Shown here: one piece after another, positions 62,933 through 64,000 of the stretch
Position numbering within the stretch: position 1 is the stretch's first letter
Layout of the letters: each line of letters starts with the position of its first letter
NCBI RefSeq assembly: GCF_000024345.1
Contig: NC_013729.1
Span: forward strand, 4,712,001-4,776,000
DNA: 64,000 nt
DNA from: Kribbella flavida DSM 17836
GTDB taxonomy: Bacteria; Actinomycetota; Actinomycetes; Propionibacteriales; Kribbellaceae
Direction of reading: 5' to 3'
Program-made: the position numbers and the translations under genes
The notes under the pieces: model-generated
The model's database searches: none
Seen by the model: the letters and a program-made list of their open reading frames with translations, nothing else
Told to the model about the DNA's origin: nothing

Positions 62933-64000
62933 TCAGGAGTGGGCGGTGACGCGCGGCAGGTCGATGCTGAAGGCGCAGCCACCGGGGACGTTGCTGACGG
63001 CGATGGTGCCTCCGTGCGACTCGACGACGCCGCGGGCGATCGCCAGGCCGAGACCACCGCCGGCCTCGCGGGTGTCGGCGCCGACCGTCGCGGGGGTGCG
63101 TTGCTCGTCGCCGCGCCAGCCGATGTCGAAGACGCGCTCGAGGTCGTCGGCAGGGATGCCGCCACAGCCGTCGGTGACGGCGAGCCGGACCCGGCCGTCG
63201 GGTGCGCGGTCGACCGCGATCTCGACCGTGCCGCCCGGCGCGGTGTGGCGGATGGCGTTGCCGACCAGGTTCGTCACCGCCCGGGTCAGTTCGTCGGCGT
63301 CGCCGTGCACGGCCAGCCGGTCGTCGTCCGCCGGCGCCTTCACTGTCACCGTGACGCCCACCGAACGCGCGTGCTCCGAGGTCTCCCCCGCGACGTCGTC
63401 GGCCAGCTCGTGCAAGCTCACCGCCGACCGGCGGCGCGGCAGCGGAGCGGCTGACAGCCGGGACAGCTCGAACAGGTCGTCCACCAGCCCGGTCATCCGG
63501 TCCACGGTGGTCCGCAGCTGCCGCAGCGCGCCCGGAACGTCGTCGATCACGCCGTCCTCGAGCCCTTCCGACAGTGCCCGCAGACCGGCCAGCGGCGTCC
63601 GCAGGTCGTGCGACATGAACGCGACCAGCTCCCGCCGGCTCGCCTCCAGCGCCCGCTCGCGCTCCCGCGAGGCCGCGAGCCGCTGCCGGGTCGTCTCCAG
63701 CTCGTTGGTCAGCTCGGCCAGCTCCGCGGGCACGTTGCCGTTCGCCGCGACGCCCACCGACTCGTACGCCGTACCGAGGTCGCGCAGGCGACGGCCGACG
63801 TCGCGGGAGCCCGCGCTGATCCAGTGCGCGAGCAGCACCGCCATCAGCAGCCCGAGCAATCCGGAGAACGCCAGCGTCCACATCACCACCAGCGAGTCGT
63901 GCGCCGAGATGAACATCGCCCGCGTGCTCTGCCCGATCGCCGCCAGCGCGGCCGCCATCGGAACCAGCGCCACCACGATCATCGTGATCCGCAGCGACCG
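62933..64000 (-). CDS. Sensor histidine kinase, 5' end missing
   Basis: At least 355 codons; the frame is open to the right edge (RSLRITMIVVALVPMAAALA), so the true start is outside. Two membrane helices (around LVPMAAALAAIG and TLAFSGLLGLLMAVLLAH) flank a short extracellular loop; a HAMP-like segment follows (DVGRRLRDLGTAYESVGVAA). The H-box is REREALEAS..LVAFMSHDLRTPLAG (His phosphoacceptor). The ATPase has TNLVGNAIRHTAPGG (N-box), DGCGGIPADD and GGGLGLAIARGVVESHGG (G-boxes). The partner response regulator should lie upstream, beyond the edge. Confidence 0.93.
   Translation of the reverse strand, partial: RSLRITMIVVALVPMAAALAAIGQSTRAMFISAHDSLVVMWTLAFSGLLGLLMAVLLAHWISAGSRDVGRRLRDLGTAYESVGVAANGNVPAELAELTNELETTRQRLAASRERERALEASRRELVAFMSHDLRTPLAGLRALSEGLEDGVIDDVPGALRQLRTTVDRMTGLVDDLFELSRLSAAPLPRRRSAVSLHELADDVAGETSEHARSVGVTVTVKAPADDDRLAVHGDADELTRAVTNLVGNAIRHTAPGGTVEIAVDRAPDGRVRLAVTDGCGGIPADDLERVFDIGWRGDEQRTPATVGADTREAGGGLGLAIARGVVESHGGTIAVSNVPGGCAFSIDLPRVTAHS

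Overview
The window is very GC-rich, uses GTG starts often, packs genes tightly and carries a core gene order (alaS side; relA-apt-secF-secD-yajC-ruvB-ruvA-ruvC; yebC-pdxT; MBL-hisS-aspS) typical of high-GC Gram-positive Actinobacteria. The mix of a SecA2-like translocase, a SigG-like sigma factor, an Eis-type acetyltransferase, a GxGYxYP protein and many small regulators fits a soil actinomycete of the Nocardioidaceae; Kribbella is my best guess, by inference only.

Layout. 0-4.2 kb: alaS (3' part off the window), two small conserved proteins (DUF6167- and DUF948-like), a small orphan protein and rarA. 4.3-17.4 kb: mostly accessory metabolism and regulation: a MerR/MFS divergon with a clear operator, secA2, acetyltransferase, a second MFS carrier, vanadium haloperoxidase, a GxGYxYP secreted protein, GntR/VOC/AraC genes, a methyltransferase and a secreted GH19 protein. 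17.5-22.8 kb: MBL hydrolase-hisS-aspS operon and a DUF349 gene. 22.9-25.9 kb: a small variable patch (unknown protein, AbiEi/DUF559-like protein, GNAT, phosphotransferase) in which the 3' end of the DUF559 gene is duplicated on the far side of the GNAT gene. 26-38.3 kb: a conserved minus-strand block for stringent response, purine salvage, protein export, Holliday-junction processing and pyridoxal phosphate synthesis (pdxT). 38.4-41.6 kb: a DUF6891-like gene and hrpB.

41.7-56.4 kb is the most interesting part. pdxS, normally close to pdxT, lies 18 kb from it. Four same-orientation copies of the last ~30-55 bp of pdxS occur here: one at the true gene end (56382-56434) and three displaced copies (50993-51045, 44958-45000, 41681-41717). 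The differences inside the shared reading frame are almost all silent. The outermost copy is followed 11 bp later by a strong terminator hairpin that the present pdxS lacks. I read this as serial insertion of cargo at the 3' end of pdxS, displacing the native gene end and its terminator by 14.7 kb. Cargo: YciI-like and LuxR/LAL genes; a TetR-controlled CPBP-protease module; a TetR/FAD-oxidase/MerR group; an unknown protein; and a TIGR04141-like protein surrounded by decayed genes. No recombinase gene is visible.

56.4-64 kb: pdxS and its probable regulator pdxR, a small secreted repeat protein, paired hairpin repeats, a family-A DNA polymerase-like gene, a SigG-like sigma factor coupled to a LemA-like membrane protein, a 97-bp palindromic element and a sensor histidine kinase running off the right edge.
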